This document shows, in pieces, positions 51,891 to 60,791 of a stretch of 64,000 nt of DNA (the stretch's first letter is position 1; the number at the start of each line of letters is the position of its first letter). The translations under genes were made by a program, and so were the position numbers. The stretch covers positions 62,001-126,000 of the forward strand of contig CAJPTC010000003.1 in the NCBI GenBank assembly GCA_905373475.1, given 5' to 3'. Source of the stretch: Bacteroidia bacterium. Lineage in GTDB: Bacteria > Bacteroidota > Bacteroidia > Bacteroidales > CAJPTX01. The notes under the pieces were generated by a model. The model was given only the letters and a program-made list of their open reading frames with translations. It had not been told where the DNA came from and searched no databases.

Positions 51891-51963
51891 AAATATACAC
51901 CCGTAATCAGATTTATAGTTACAATCGTATCATACTTGATTTTACAATTCTTATTTTATTGTT

Positions 51964-51971
51964 TACATTTG
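51964..51971 (+). promoter_or_regulatory. Candidate -7 box for XRE gene
   Basis: TACATTTG, exact TAnnTTTG, 25 bases before the ATG. ACAAT-N9-ATTGT (51944-51962) lies directly upstream, where a repressor could block polymerase. Confidence 0.5.
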
Positions 51972-51996
51972 TGCTATTAGATATTCTTATGTTCTC

Positions 51997-52599
51997 ATGA
52001 GTAACGAGGTAAGAGGTACAGACGTAGCGCAACGTATTGCTACGTTAATTGAGAGTTTAGGCATGAAAACTGCCGATTTTGCGGATAAGGTAGGAATACA
52101 AAAAAGTGCCGTAAGCCACCTTATCGGTGGGCGTAATAAACCCTCGTTCGAGGTGATTGGGAGCATGCTGCAAGCGTTCCCCGAACTTAATCCCGATTGG
52201 CTTATATTGGGAAAAGGGGATATGTGGCGTAAAGTAGAGACTGTCCCCTCCACTAAGAACAGTCTCCAAAATCAACGTGCGCATTCAACCTCGCTCAAAG
52301 AGCTTGTCAATGCAGCTCCGCTACCCAACACGACCTCACATACACAAATACACAATATCGGACCTGGAGAGAGAGAGAGAAAGCCTATTCTAAAACATAC
52401 AAATGTAAACTCTGTGCAAGATTTGCCGAGTACATCAAGTGATAAACCTCAAATAGAGACCATTCCTACACCTATTCAAAACGTCGCAAGCACTCCCAAT
52501 TCTAATACTACATCTGTAATCACTGAAACAAACTTGCCTGATATCGTCGTTCTGCAGCCCGATGGTCGCTATATACGGTATCGCGCAATCAAAGAATAA
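51997..52599 (+). CDS. XRE/CI-like helix-turn-helix regulator
   Basis: A 200-residue protein. The N-terminal HTH (about 10-75; RIATLIESLGMKTADFADKVGI, KSAVSHLIGGRNKPS, LNPDWLILGKGDMW) is of the phage CI/XRE type common in Bacteroidota. It is followed by a long Ser/Thr/Asn/Pro-rich linker (about 80-180) and a short C-terminal end (DIVVLQPDGRYIRYRA). No S24 peptidase is seen, so it is not a LexA/CI self-cleaving repressor. No phage genes are nearby. Upstream palindromes suggest autoregulation. The rnpB gene follows about 90 bases later. Confidence 0.85.
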   Translation: MSNEVRGTDVAQRIATLIESLGMKTADFADKVGIQKSAVSHLIGGRNKPSFEVIGSMLQAFPELNPDWLILGKGDMWRKVETVPSTKNSLQNQRAHSTSLKELVNAAPLPNTTSHTQIHNIGPGERERKPILKHTNVNSVQDLPSTSSDKPQIETIPTPIQNVASTPNSNTTSVITETNLPDIVVLQPDGRYIRYRAIKE

Positions 52600-52678
52600 T
52601 TACATCTGTATACTATAGATAGTTTGTGTTTATTCTTTAAGTTGCTCGGTAGACAGTACATAGTTCAAAACACCTTCG

Positions 52679-52686
52679 TATTTTTG
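52679..52686 (+). promoter_or_regulatory. Candidate -7 box for rnpB
   Basis: TATTTTTG, exact TAnnTTTG, ending 6 bases before the start of the P1 stem at 52692. No clear -33 element. Confidence 0.5.
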
Positions 52687-52691
52687 TAGTG

Positions 52692-53062
52692 CAATATTAG
52701 GGCGCTCGGGCAATTGCTTTGCTTTTAGAGCAGGGAGGAAAGTCCGAACACCACAGGGCGATTTGCTCATTAACGGTGAGATGGTCGTAAGATCATGTAT
52801 AGGCTAGAAGAAAATAACCGCCGATTTTCGGTAAGGGTGAGAACGCGAGGTAAAAGCTCACGGCGTTTTGCAGCGATGCAGAGCGCGTAGCCACCAGATG
52901 GTGCAAGATCAAGTATACCCGCTACTATTTTAGCGTCGTTGCCCTGCGACGGACATGTTCTAGCGGGAGGGTAGATCGCTGCGTTAGCTTGCTAACCACA
53001 GAGAAATAATTGCCGCGCCCATCGGGCGTACAGAATTCGGCTTACAGAGCGCCCTAATATTG
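52692..53062 (+). ncRNA. rnpB: RNase P RNA
   Basis: The catalytic RNA of RNase P, which cuts the 5' leader of tRNA precursors. Two universal landmarks are present: GAGGAAAGTCCGAACACCAC with CAGGGC at about 52735-52759, and the 3' conserved ACAGAATTCGGCTTACAGAG at about 53030. The ends are defined by a 16-bp perfect P1 stem (52692-52707 with 53047-53062), giving about 371 nt. Immediately after P1 a run of five Ts (53063-53067) makes P1 double as an intrinsic terminator. Confidence 0.95.
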
Positions 53063-53067
53063 TTTTT

Positions 53068-53434
53068 GAAGGCGCTTTTAACAGGGTTATACGGAAAACG
53101 CGAAAAGGGCTCAAGACGCTCCTTACTTGCGAATTTTTACGCCAGAAGAGATGCGACAAGCGGAAAACTCCCTCAGGCTTTCAAACGCGTTCTGCAAACA
53201 CCTACGAATTGGTGGAGAATTTTCCCCCTACAGAGGCGTCCTTTGTTTTCTAAAGGATTAGGCGTCTAATCTAAGCCGCTAAAGGGGAGCGACGTGCTAT
53301 GTTTGTAAGCGGTCTACGCACCAAAAGCGTACATCCCTATTATTCCGCACAGGCAAATTGGGAAAACGTGCTGCGATGCCTCAGGAAGCAAGCGTACAGT
53401 TTTAAGTGAGGGAAGCCTGACAGTCTGAGGAAAA
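53068..53434. other. Gene-free region after rnpB
   Basis: About 370 bases with a 69-codon plus-strand frame (53060-53269) that starts inside the rnpB P1 stem and is not believed. I see short hairpins only, for example TCCTTT/AAAGGA at 53239-53257 flanked by two copies of AGGCGTC. It could be remains of a mobile element, but nothing recognisable remains. Confidence 0.5.
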
Positions 53435-53788
53435 TCAAACAGGCTGTAATACTCTGCTTAAATCGCTCACAAAATTGACTTGGCTACCTTTATTGCTCTC
53501 AAAAATAAAATCGTTCAGGCTTTTACTCTTGTACTTGGAAAAATCGCCAACAATTATCAACGGCATTTGGTATTGTGCGAATTTCTGGAGTATATTCCCA
53601 GCTATTTTGGTCTTTAAATCAAAGAACTCAGGAGTAATATTCTTTTCGTGAATAATGATTTTGTCAAATCCTTGATAGTACAAATTCCCTAACAACTCCA
53701 AACCGTCTTCGGTAGATGTCAAGATTATCTTGTCGGCTATAATCTCAGCCACCTTTATATTTCCGATATTGTGAGTTTCAATTATCAC
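53435..53788 (-). CDS. DUF4180 domain protein
   Basis: A protein of about 117 residues from the GTG at 53788 (MIIETHNIGNIKVAEI). It matches DUF4180: an early KVAEIIADKIIL strand, EDGLELLGNLYYQGFDKIIIHEKNITPEFFDLKTKIAGNILQKF and a C-terminal IVGDFSKYKSKSLNDFIFESNKG block. The function of the family is unknown. The GTG start gives the usual family length of about 118; a TTG at 53830 is the longest option. It is more AT-rich than the Bat genes beside it, which may mean separate origin. Confidence 0.75.
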   Translation of the reverse strand: MIIETHNIGNIKVAEIIADKIILTSTEDGLELLGNLYYQGFDKIIIHEKNITPEFFDLKTKIAGNILQKFAQYQMPLIIVGDFSKYKSKSLNDFIFESNKGSQVNFVSDLSRVLQPV

Positions 53789-53955
53789 GTTTGTAGCGTT
53801 TACATCTATTCTCAACCTTACAAGTACCAAAGCACGAGTACCAGAGTAGCCTTTATATGTTCTTAAAAGAGTGAGAGAAGCGGGATAGAATTATTTAGTT
53901 AACATAATTCCTATTATCTGATAATATAAAAGGGGAGTACTCGCCCCCAAATATA

Positions 53956-54729
53956 CTAAATGCTTTGCAGAATATCGGACTCAACCCAACCTTGATGTCC
54001 GTCGGGAATGAAGATCTCATACCATTTGCCGAGCTTTTGAAGAATACGAACCTTAGTGCCTGCGTGCAACAAGAAGAGATCTTTCGCACTGGCGTCGGGC
54101 GATCCTTTTACAGATACAACCGATTGCATAATAATGGCGTCATTGTGGGTTTGGCTTCTGCCCTGTACATTAAAGCTCAAGACTATAGCAATAGTCGAAA
54201 TAATACCTGTTAGTATCGGCACAAAGAAAAGACGACGGAAAAGCTCTCGTGTGACAAAAAAGCGTAAAAATAGCACACAAAGTAACGAGAAGGCTAATGC
54301 AAAGAAGCCGAGAATAGTCCATCCTTTGGCGCTAAGAAGATTTCTGAAACTATTCCACGCCTTGGTTAGGGGTGAAGGTTCGGGGATGTCTAGTTTATCC
54401 ACCGTGAAGGAACGAGCCAGCGCCAGATTGAACTCAGCATTTTCGTTAGTTGGGTTTAGCTTTAGCGCACGTTCGTAGTTGAGAATTGCACGCGGATACT
54501 GCTGCAAACGATAGTAGGAATTGCCGAGATTATAGTATAGCATGTCGCTGCAAAGCGAGTCGGCAAGTACTGCTTCGTACTCGAGTGCGGCGCTGTCGAA
54601 ACGAGCGCGCTCATAATAGGCATTTCCACGCAAGAAATGCTGAAGCGCATTCTCATTCGTTGCACTCGCTATAAGGGGTAAAATGGCACAGAGAAGCGAT
54701 AATAAGACGTATTGTAATGCAGATCTCAT
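53956..54729 (-). CDS. batE: BatE, TPR and SH3b domain membrane protein
   Basis: Last gene of the Bat cluster. The 257-residue protein has a signal peptide (MRSALQYVLLSLLCAILPLIASA), TPR units (about 30-115), two transmembrane helices (about 134-156 and 165-187) and a C-terminal SH3b domain (about 205-255, ending HQGWVESDILQSI). The start is the ATG at 54729. In Bacteroides and Leptospira the Bat proteins are linked to oxygen or stress tolerance, although that role is disputed. Confidence 0.85.
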   Translation of the reverse strand: MRSALQYVLLSLLCAILPLIASATNENALQHFLRGNAYYERARFDSAALEYEAVLADSLCSDMLYYNLGNSYYRLQQYPRAILNYERALKLNPTNENAEFNLALARSFTVDKLDIPEPSPLTKAWNSFRNLLSAKGWTILGFFALAFSLLCVLFLRFFVTRELFRRLFFVPILTGIISTIAIVLSFNVQGRSQTHNDAIIMQSVVSVKGSPDASAKDLFLLHAGTKVRILQKLGKWYEIFIPDGHQGWVESDILQSI

Positions 54730-54798
54730 ATTGCTTATAATTATCGAAGGTGTTTTGAAAGACAAACTTGCCCGTTTAGCGTATCGGTGTAACGTGTG

Positions 54799-56646
54799 TT
54801 ATTTCTGTCCTCGAACTTTAAGCCAGCGCTCGAGTTCCTCGAAAGCATCTAATGTGTCGGCATAAATTTCTTCCTGCGAACCTTGTAGAGCGCTAGGCGC
54901 ATAACGTGCATATTCGCATTGCGAAATCACACGTTGAATCTTTTCAATGGTCTCGGTTGGCACTTTTTGTTCTTGCAAAGCAACACGAAGCCCGTCTGAC
55001 GAGAGGTCGGATAATTCAATGGCAAGTTTATCAGAAAAATAGCCCCAAACGGCTCGTTCTAATTCTATGTAAAACTGTGCAGCATCTACATTCATGTAGC
55101 TTTTGGCGCGCTTGAGACGCTTTCTCGCGACACCGCCTGCACGTCGTCCACGCACTAAGGTAAGATCGGCGAAGTACTCTTGCCGACGGCGTAAAATAAC
55201 CCAAAGTGCTGCGAATATGGCGACAAACAATAGAAAAATGAGCCACCAAAAGAATGAGCCTACAAAGGAGAGTGTAAGCGGATGCAGGGAGATCTTCCCT
55301 ACGAAAATGTGACGGATGTCCTGCCCAAGATACTGTATATCTTCTTTTGAGATAGCACCTGTTACCGTTGTAAGATTTTGCGTAGAATCTGCCTCAACAT
55401 CTATTTCAAAGCTTTGCCCTGTACTCGTTTTATAGGCGCGTGCTTGCGGATCGAAGTAAGAGAATTCGAATGCAGGGAGTTGTAGCTTGCCAGGAGCACG
55501 TGGAATTAGTGTATACTCGTAGGTTACACTTCCTGTTTGCACGCCATTGCGCAACGAATAATTCTCTACAACCTTGGGAGGGAAAACTTCTACTGTAGAA
55601 GGGAGCTGCAATTCAGGCTTTTGGAGCAATTGCATATTCCCTGCCCCAGTAACGGTCAGTGTATAGGAGAGTGCTTCGTTAGTTTTCAGTTTCGAGTTGT
55701 CTACCTTCGCTTTAATATCGAATTTGCCAACAGCTCCCGTAAAACTACTTGGTGCGCCTGCTGGAAGCGGGAGTACCTTGATTTTTCGCGGCGCGCTTTC
55801 AATAGCACGCGAATCTGTTCGGAATGTGCCCATAAACTCGTCAAAAAAGGACTGACGCGCTCCCCTAACCCGATATCGTACAGTGACCTTAAGAGGGTCT
55901 ATTTGAAGTTCCCCGCTTTTTTGGGGGTAAAGGGCGTACTGTCTCAACAAGCCAGCATGGTATTCCCTGCCGTTGTAAACTTCTGTATTAAACCGAACTT
56001 GGCGGGGAGTTTCAATTTCTTTTGCCCAGAATCCCTTGAAATCTGGAAATTGAAGATTCTCAAAATCAGCAAGGTCAAGACGGGTAAAAATTTTCATCGT
56101 AGCAACGACAGGCTGCCCTTGGTACACTTCGTTTTGACTCAGCTGTATTACGACCAGCAAGTCTGAAGTATTATCATTCGTCTCGCCCTGCGTATTGCCT
56201 CCTTGGTTAGGGGTTGACGCTTGGGTCTGTGCTCCCCCACCAGCGCGTCCGCCTGCCAGCACCTCTATTTTTTGCGGCTCTGTTTTTACTACTTTTCCAT
56301 TGACATTGGCGCTTGCAGCTGGGATCTCGTAAGCACCTGGAGTGGTAATCTGACAGATATAGACCTTAGAAGTAGATTCGCTACTGGTTGTTTGTCCGTT
56401 TATCATGTTAAACTGACGCATGGTTTCTTCGTAAGGTCCTTGTATTGCAAAGGAGTTAGACCAGACAGGTGGCCTGAAATCGGAATATTTACCGTTGATC
56501 GTAAAAACTACGCGAAACGGTTGTCCCGCATAAACCGCTTGGGGGGCATTCAGGGTAATCTCCTGCGCCCATGCTGTCTGTGAGAAAGAGAGAATAAGGA
56601 GAAGAAGGCATACGCACAGATTCCTCAGTCTCGTGTAAAAACTCAT
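54799..56646 (-). CDS. batD: BatD protein
   Basis: A 615-residue exported membrane protein. A signal peptide ends TAWAQ, followed by several immunoglobulin-like beta domains (about 30-420) and one transmembrane segment (about 450-472), then a cytoplasmic helical tail. The family signature EITLNAPQAVYAGQPFRVVFTI (near the start) and ITTPGAYEIPAAS is present. The ATG at 56646 is taken because it begins the signal peptide. It lies between batC and batE. Confidence 0.87.
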   Translation of the reverse strand: MSFYTRLRNLCVCLLLLILSFSQTAWAQEITLNAPQAVYAGQPFRVVFTINGKYSDFRPPVWSNSFAIQGPYEETMRQFNMINGQTTSSESTSKVYICQITTPGAYEIPAASANVNGKVVKTEPQKIEVLAGGRAGGGAQTQASTPNQGGNTQGETNDNTSDLLVVIQLSQNEVYQGQPVVATMKIFTRLDLADFENLQFPDFKGFWAKEIETPRQVRFNTEVYNGREYHAGLLRQYALYPQKSGELQIDPLKVTVRYRVRGARQSFFDEFMGTFRTDSRAIESAPRKIKVLPLPAGAPSSFTGAVGKFDIKAKVDNSKLKTNEALSYTLTVTGAGNMQLLQKPELQLPSTVEVFPPKVVENYSLRNGVQTGSVTYEYTLIPRAPGKLQLPAFEFSYFDPQARAYKTSTGQSFEIDVEADSTQNLTTVTGAISKEDIQYLGQDIRHIFVGKISLHPLTLSFVGSFFWWLIFLLFVAIFAALWVILRRRQEYFADLTLVRGRRAGGVARKRLKRAKSYMNVDAAQFYIELERAVWGYFSDKLAIELSDLSSDGLRVALQEQKVPTETIEKIQRVISQCEYARYAPSALQGSQEEIYADTLDAFEELERWLKVRGQK

Positions 56647-56722
56647 ATTCGTCTCAACCTTATAGAATTTCTTTTCGTCTAAATAGCCTTCGGATTGCAC
56701 TCATGGGAGTTGCAGTACAAAA

Positions 56723-57550
56723 CTACCAATCTTTATCTGTTTTTTTCTTAGCACCAGCTTTCGCCTTTGCCTTTTGCACTTTTGCCTGCAGAGCACTTTC
56801 TTGGTTTTCGAGAGCTTTTAGAAGTTGCGCGGCATCTTCTTGCGACATAGCCGCCCCCTTATCGTTCTTCTTCTGCTGCTCTTCATTACCTTGTTGCTGC
56901 TTTTGCTGCGACTGATCCTTGTTTTGCTGTTCTTTTCCTTGTTCCTGATTCTGTTGTTGCTGTTGCCCCTTATCGTTGTTTTGATCTTTGTTATCCTGTT
57001 GATTCTGATCCTGATTCTTTTGATCGTTCCCTTCTCCCCCACCGTTTTTCTGATCTTGGTTCTGCTGGTCTTTATTTTGTTGTTGATTCTGATCTTTGTT
57101 CTGGTTCTGCTGGTTTTCTTGCTGTTGCAGCTTACGTAAAGCGGCAGAGAGGTTGTATTTTATATCCTTCGCCCCTGGCTCTAGCCGTAGTGCCTGTTTG
57201 TAGGCTTCTACGCTCTCGCGATAGTGTTGCTGTTTGAAAAAGGAGTTACCCAAATTGTATAGGGAACTCGCCTTTAACTCTGGCGAAGCATCGGTACGTT
57301 CGGACAATGCACCAAAATTCTTTAATGCCTCATCGTACTTCTCCTGTCGGAAAAGCGCATCGCCGAGATTGAACTGTGCCTTAGAGGAATTCTCTTCCTG
57401 CTGCATAGCTTTTCGGTACTCGAGCTCGGCCTCATAGAAATTCCCTTTCTTGAACTCCTTGTTTCCCTTGCGTACATAGTTTGCGCCATCCTGCGAAAAA
57501 ACGCTCTGTATCCCCACCGAAAGAAGCACTATTAGCAATGCGAGTTTCAT
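56723..57550 (-). CDS. batC: BatC, TPR protein with Gln/Asn-rich tract
   Basis: A 275-residue exported protein: signal peptide (MKLALLIVLLSVGIQSVFSQ), three or so TPR units (about 25-135), then a low-complexity tract of Gln, Asn, Asp and Lys (about 142-225) and a charged C-terminal helix. The tract is much longer than in a plain TPR protein. Its ATG overlaps the batB stop by one base. Confidence 0.85.
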   Translation of the reverse strand: MKLALLIVLLSVGIQSVFSQDGANYVRKGNKEFKKGNFYEAELEYRKAMQQEENSSKAQFNLGDALFRQEKYDEALKNFGALSERTDASPELKASSLYNLGNSFFKQQHYRESVEAYKQALRLEPGAKDIKYNLSAALRKLQQQENQQNQNKDQNQQQNKDQQNQDQKNGGGEGNDQKNQDQNQQDNKDQNNDKGQQQQQNQEQGKEQQNKDQSQQKQQQGNEEQQKKNDKGAAMSQEDAAQLLKALENQESALQAKVQKAKAKAGAKKKTDKDW

Positions 57551-58584
57551 TATTTCACCTCCTCTTTTTCGCCAAATAGTTTATCAAGATTGAACCAAGG
57601 ATGTTTACGCTCCATAAGTAGGAAGGAGGTAAGGAAAAAAAATAGCGCAATGAGGAATGCCAACTGGAATTGTTCGTCGTAGGCGGAGTATGCCACTTGA
57701 TCGAATTCTGCGCGTTGCATTGCATCTATTTCGTCTAGAATAGGCTTCAAGCCCGATTGCAGGGTTGCAGCACGCATATAAATCCCATTCGTTTTAGCAG
57801 CCACTTGCGAGAGGGTAATCTCGTCAAGTTTCGAAATTACTACATTGCCCGCAGCGTCTTTTTTTACCCCTCCTTGTGCGTCAGGTATCGGAGCTCCTTC
57901 GGGCGAACCGATTCCTACAGTAAAAATGCGCACTCCTTGTTGTGCCGCTTCGTCTGCCTTTCCTATCGGATCTCCTTCATGATTCTCGCCGTCAGAGATC
58001 ACGACAATAGCACGTCCCACATCGGGCTGGGGGCTGAATGATTTGAGTGCTAAATCTAGGGCTTCTCCAAGTTGTGTCCCTTGTTCTGAAACCATATCGC
58101 AGCTCACCTGCGAGATGAACATTTGCGCAGAAGCATAGTCACTAGTAATGGGCAGCTGCACGTAAGCTCGACCTGCAAAGAGTATAAGCCCTACCCTATC
58201 CTCCTTGAGGTTTCGTACAAGTTGCGATATTTCTAGTTTAGCACGTTCGAGACGATTTGGGCGTACATCCTGTGCCATCATGCTTCGGGAAACATCGAGC
58301 ACAATCATAATCTCCGCACCATTCCGTTTCTGCTTCACTTGCTTTAGTCCAAACTGAGGGCGTGCAAGCCCCAGAATTAAGAAGACTAATGCCAAACCCA
58401 GTAGAATAGATTTCCACCAAAATCGCGGTGTAGAACTATAGGGCGTTAAACGCTGAAAGGCTTGTTTGGTCGCAAAACGGGCAACACTGCGGCTACGCCG
58501 ATAGCGCATATAGAACAGGAGCAATATATAGAACGGTACGAAAAGCAGCAACCAAAGAAGCTCGACGCTAGCAAATCGGAACAT
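57550..58584 (-). CDS. batB: BatB, VWA-domain membrane protein
   Basis: A 344-residue protein with N-terminal helices (about 8-26 and 60-78), a von Willebrand A domain with the MIDAS motif DVSRSM (about 96) and SDGENHEGD (about 200), and a C-terminal transmembrane helix (about 310-328). VWA domains bind a partner through a metal ion. It lies between batA and batC, as in other Bat operons. Confidence 0.9.
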   Translation of the reverse strand: MFRFASVELLWLLLFVPFYILLLFYMRYRRSRSVARFATKQAFQRLTPYSSTPRFWWKSILLGLALVFLILGLARPQFGLKQVKQKRNGAEIMIVLDVSRSMMAQDVRPNRLERAKLEISQLVRNLKEDRVGLILFAGRAYVQLPITSDYASAQMFISQVSCDMVSEQGTQLGEALDLALKSFSPQPDVGRAIVVISDGENHEGDPIGKADEAAQQGVRIFTVGIGSPEGAPIPDAQGGVKKDAAGNVVISKLDEITLSQVAAKTNGIYMRAATLQSGLKPILDEIDAMQRAEFDQVAYSAYDEQFQLAFLIALFFFLTSFLLMERKHPWFNLDKLFGEKEEVK

Positions 58585-58654
58585 TTTGAACTAGAAGTTT
58601 AGAAAACTCGTGTGAGGGTACACTGAAACACAAAATCATAAGAAGAGAAACGGA

Positions 58655-59644
58655 TTAAGGCAGTCGGCGAAGTATGAAGGCGCGATAGAGAATTTCAAGA
58701 ACCACGAAAAAGAAACTCAGTATCCCCCAAAGGAGAAATTCTTCGCTTCGGTGTAGGAATTCATCTACGTTTATCTTAGACTTCTCCAGAGAATCTATCT
58801 TCTGATAGATCTCCTCAAGGGTCTTGTTGTCAGTAGCACGGAAATATTCGCCGCCCGTAAGTTGTGCCACTTCTTTCATAAGTTTCTCATCTATTTGTAC
58901 TTCAACCTGTTGGTAGCGTATACCAAAAGGAGTCTGTACAGGATAGGGTGCAGTACCCATAGAACCAATTCCGACGACGTAAACGCGTATTCCGTAGGTT
59001 TGCGCTATCTCCGCGGCGGTATAGGGGGCAATCTCACCACTATTGTTAACCCCGTCGGTGAGTAGAATAACTACCCTACTAACGGCATCGCTATTGAGCA
59101 AACGGTTCACTGCCATGGCAAGTCCTGAGCCGATGGCGGTTCCGTCTTCCAGCATGTCCATGCTCACGGCATTGAACTGGTTGATAAGTGCAGCATGATC
59201 TAGGGTAAGCGGACACATGGTAAAGGCCTCACTGGCGAAGATGACCAAGCCCATACGATCGGAAGGACGCCCCGAGATGAACTGTATACCGATGCGTTTT
59301 GCGGCCTCAATGCGATCTGGTTCAAAGTCGCGCGCCAACATACTACTAGAGACGTCTAACGAGAGCATGATATCGATACCCTCGGTCGTGGAAGTTTGTT
59401 CCTTACTGAAACTCTGCGGACGGGCTAAAGCGACAATTAAGAAAGCAATAGCTAACAGTCTAAATATCAGCGGTATATGTCTAGTCCAAACAGAGACGCT
59501 TTTCTGCTTTGGTAGCTCGGCAAATGAAGGAAAAAGAACGATAGCTTTTTTATCTCTCTCGCGCCAAATCTCCCACGCAATGAGCAGGGGTATACTCCAA
59601 AGTAAATGGAGATAGGCAGGATTGGCAAACTCTAAGTCCCACAT
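58655..59644 (-). CDS. batA: BatA, VWA-domain membrane protein
   Basis: A 329-residue protein with two N-terminal helices (about 13-30 and 58-77), a VWA domain with DVSSSM (about 95) and LTDGVNNSG (about 199), and a C-terminal helix (about 302-322). It is similar in plan to BatB; the two presumably interact. The ATG at 59644 (MWDLEFANP) overlaps the end of the upstream gene by 4 bases. Confidence 0.9.
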   Translation of the reverse strand: MWDLEFANPAYLHLLWSIPLLIAWEIWRERDKKAIVLFPSFAELPKQKSVSVWTRHIPLIFRLLAIAFLIVALARPQSFSKEQTSTTEGIDIMLSLDVSSSMLARDFEPDRIEAAKRIGIQFISGRPSDRMGLVIFASEAFTMCPLTLDHAALINQFNAVSMDMLEDGTAIGSGLAMAVNRLLNSDAVSRVVILLTDGVNNSGEIAPYTAAEIAQTYGIRVYVVGIGSMGTAPYPVQTPFGIRYQQVEVQIDEKLMKEVAQLTGGEYFRATDNKTLEEIYQKIDSLEKSKINVDEFLHRSEEFLLWGILSFFFVVLEILYRAFILRRLP

Positions 59645-59645
59645 T

Positions 59646-60665
59646 TTACTTCCCTTCCTCCTCACTGGTCAAGAGTTGTTCGCTGAGCGATGGTTCTGAG
59701 GGTAGACTTTCCCTTTCCTTATTTCGCTCTTGGGCAACTTGCGCCGCAATCTCTTCTACAATGCGCACAGCAGTACCGCCATCCGTTCTTGCCTCCATCT
59801 CGGTGGGTTCAAAACGCGCGAATTTCACAAGGGCGCTTCGTTGTAGAATCTGCCTAATTTGCTCGAGATGCGTGGTAGTACAGGGTGTATCTGTACGTAA
59901 AGCCTCGAGAATCTCCGCCGTAGTCTCCTCAAGGGTACGAATCTTCCAAGTGGCTGCAAGGTAACCTCTGAGCGCATCTGTTACGCCTGTATAGAAATAC
60001 TTTGCTCCTGGTGAGCGCCAAGCTTCCCGCTGCGTAAGATCGTGCAATATAGAGAGCGCAATCTCTTCAGGCGGACGTGTATCTTTGGGTGCATCGGGAA
60101 CATGCACTGTTTTCTTTCGGAAACGAAGCCAAAAGTATATGCCTAGTGCTACAAGGAGCGCGGCAAGCAGCGCGATTAGCCAAGGTAAAAGCTCGCGAAA
60201 AGTGATAGACTGCGCGAGCGGTTCGCGGATGTCGGCAAGTTCGCCCGTTTTTTCATCAAAAGGCACATACGAGACGTACAACATAGATACCCCCGTCGTC
60301 AGCGTGTCGGCATGACCGTTGTACATTACAAGCAGGGGGATATCGGGCACTGCGAGCCAGCCTGTGTCGTAGGAAACAAGCGGTAATCGCCACAGGGCTA
60401 CAAAACCTTTTTCGTCGTATTGTAGCGTATCCAGATAAGGCGGCAGGTAGAGTTCTAATCCTCCGCCTAAGGTATCGGAGAGTTGTGGGAGGTAGATTTC
60501 TGCACCTTTTTGTGTCTCCACTCTTAGGGAGAGCATGACAGAATCACCGACCTGCACCGAATCGCGACTAAGGTGGCGTTCGGCGGTGGGCTGCGCAACT
60601 GCCACAAGGGTGAGAAAAGAGAAAGTTAACGCAAGTAGAAAGTTTCTGACCTTATGTATAGTCAT
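59646..60665 (-). CDS. Bat-cluster membrane protein with DUF4381-like plan
   Basis: A 339-residue protein with a signal peptide (to VAVAQ), a beta-rich periplasmic domain (about 30-155), one transmembrane helix (about 165-186) and a cytoplasmic tail with a helical domain (about 200-320). It occupies the position between the DUF58 gene and batA in Bacteroidota Bat operons. Function is unknown. The ATG at 60665 is used because the signal peptide begins there. Confidence 0.75.
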   Translation of the reverse strand: MTIHKVRNFLLALTFSFLTLVAVAQPTAERHLSRDSVQVGDSVMLSLRVETQKGAEIYLPQLSDTLGGGLELYLPPYLDTLQYDEKGFVALWRLPLVSYDTGWLAVPDIPLLVMYNGHADTLTTGVSMLYVSYVPFDEKTGELADIREPLAQSITFRELLPWLIALLAALLVALGIYFWLRFRKKTVHVPDAPKDTRPPEEIALSILHDLTQREAWRSPGAKYFYTGVTDALRGYLAATWKIRTLEETTAEILEALRTDTPCTTTHLEQIRQILQRSALVKFARFEPTEMEARTDGGTAVRIVEEIAAQVAQERNKERESLPSEPSLSEQLLTSEEEGK

Positions 60666-60791
60666 CCGTCTATTGATTAGAGACGAGGCGAACAAGCAAA
60701 GAATTACGGTATAGCAATTGAGTAAGCGAACCCTTTCATTCTAACGCAAAACATTGCGCGTAACGACATAGCACTACCCTCTTTAGATTTT

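Larger units (their letters stand above)
51413..51996. other. AT-rich gene-free region with operator-like inverted repeats
   Basis: About 580 bases of low-G+C DNA between the divergent mutL unit and the XRE gene. It holds two perfect inverted repeats at 51701-51733 and 51862-51890 sharing the half-site ACAAYTRTA, and a -7 box at 51964. No ORF of note or known RNA was recognised. Confidence 0.6.

Noticed and set aside
51997..52599. XRE gene considered as a prophage repressor
   Set aside because: No integrase, S24 peptidase domain or phage structural genes were seen nearby.
53060..53269. A 69-codon plus-strand frame after rnpB
   Set aside because: It starts inside the rnpB P1 stem, has no recognisable features, and would be downstream of the rnpB terminator.
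55537..56166. A 209-codon plus-strand frame opposite batD
   Set aside because: It is antisense to a complete BatD with recognisable family features and has no domain of its own.
56825..57139. A plus-strand frame rich in Leu/Ile/Val that looks like a membrane protein
   Set aside because: It is the antisense of the Gln/Asn/Lys/Asp tract of batC; Gln and Asn codons reverse to Leu, Ile and Val codons.
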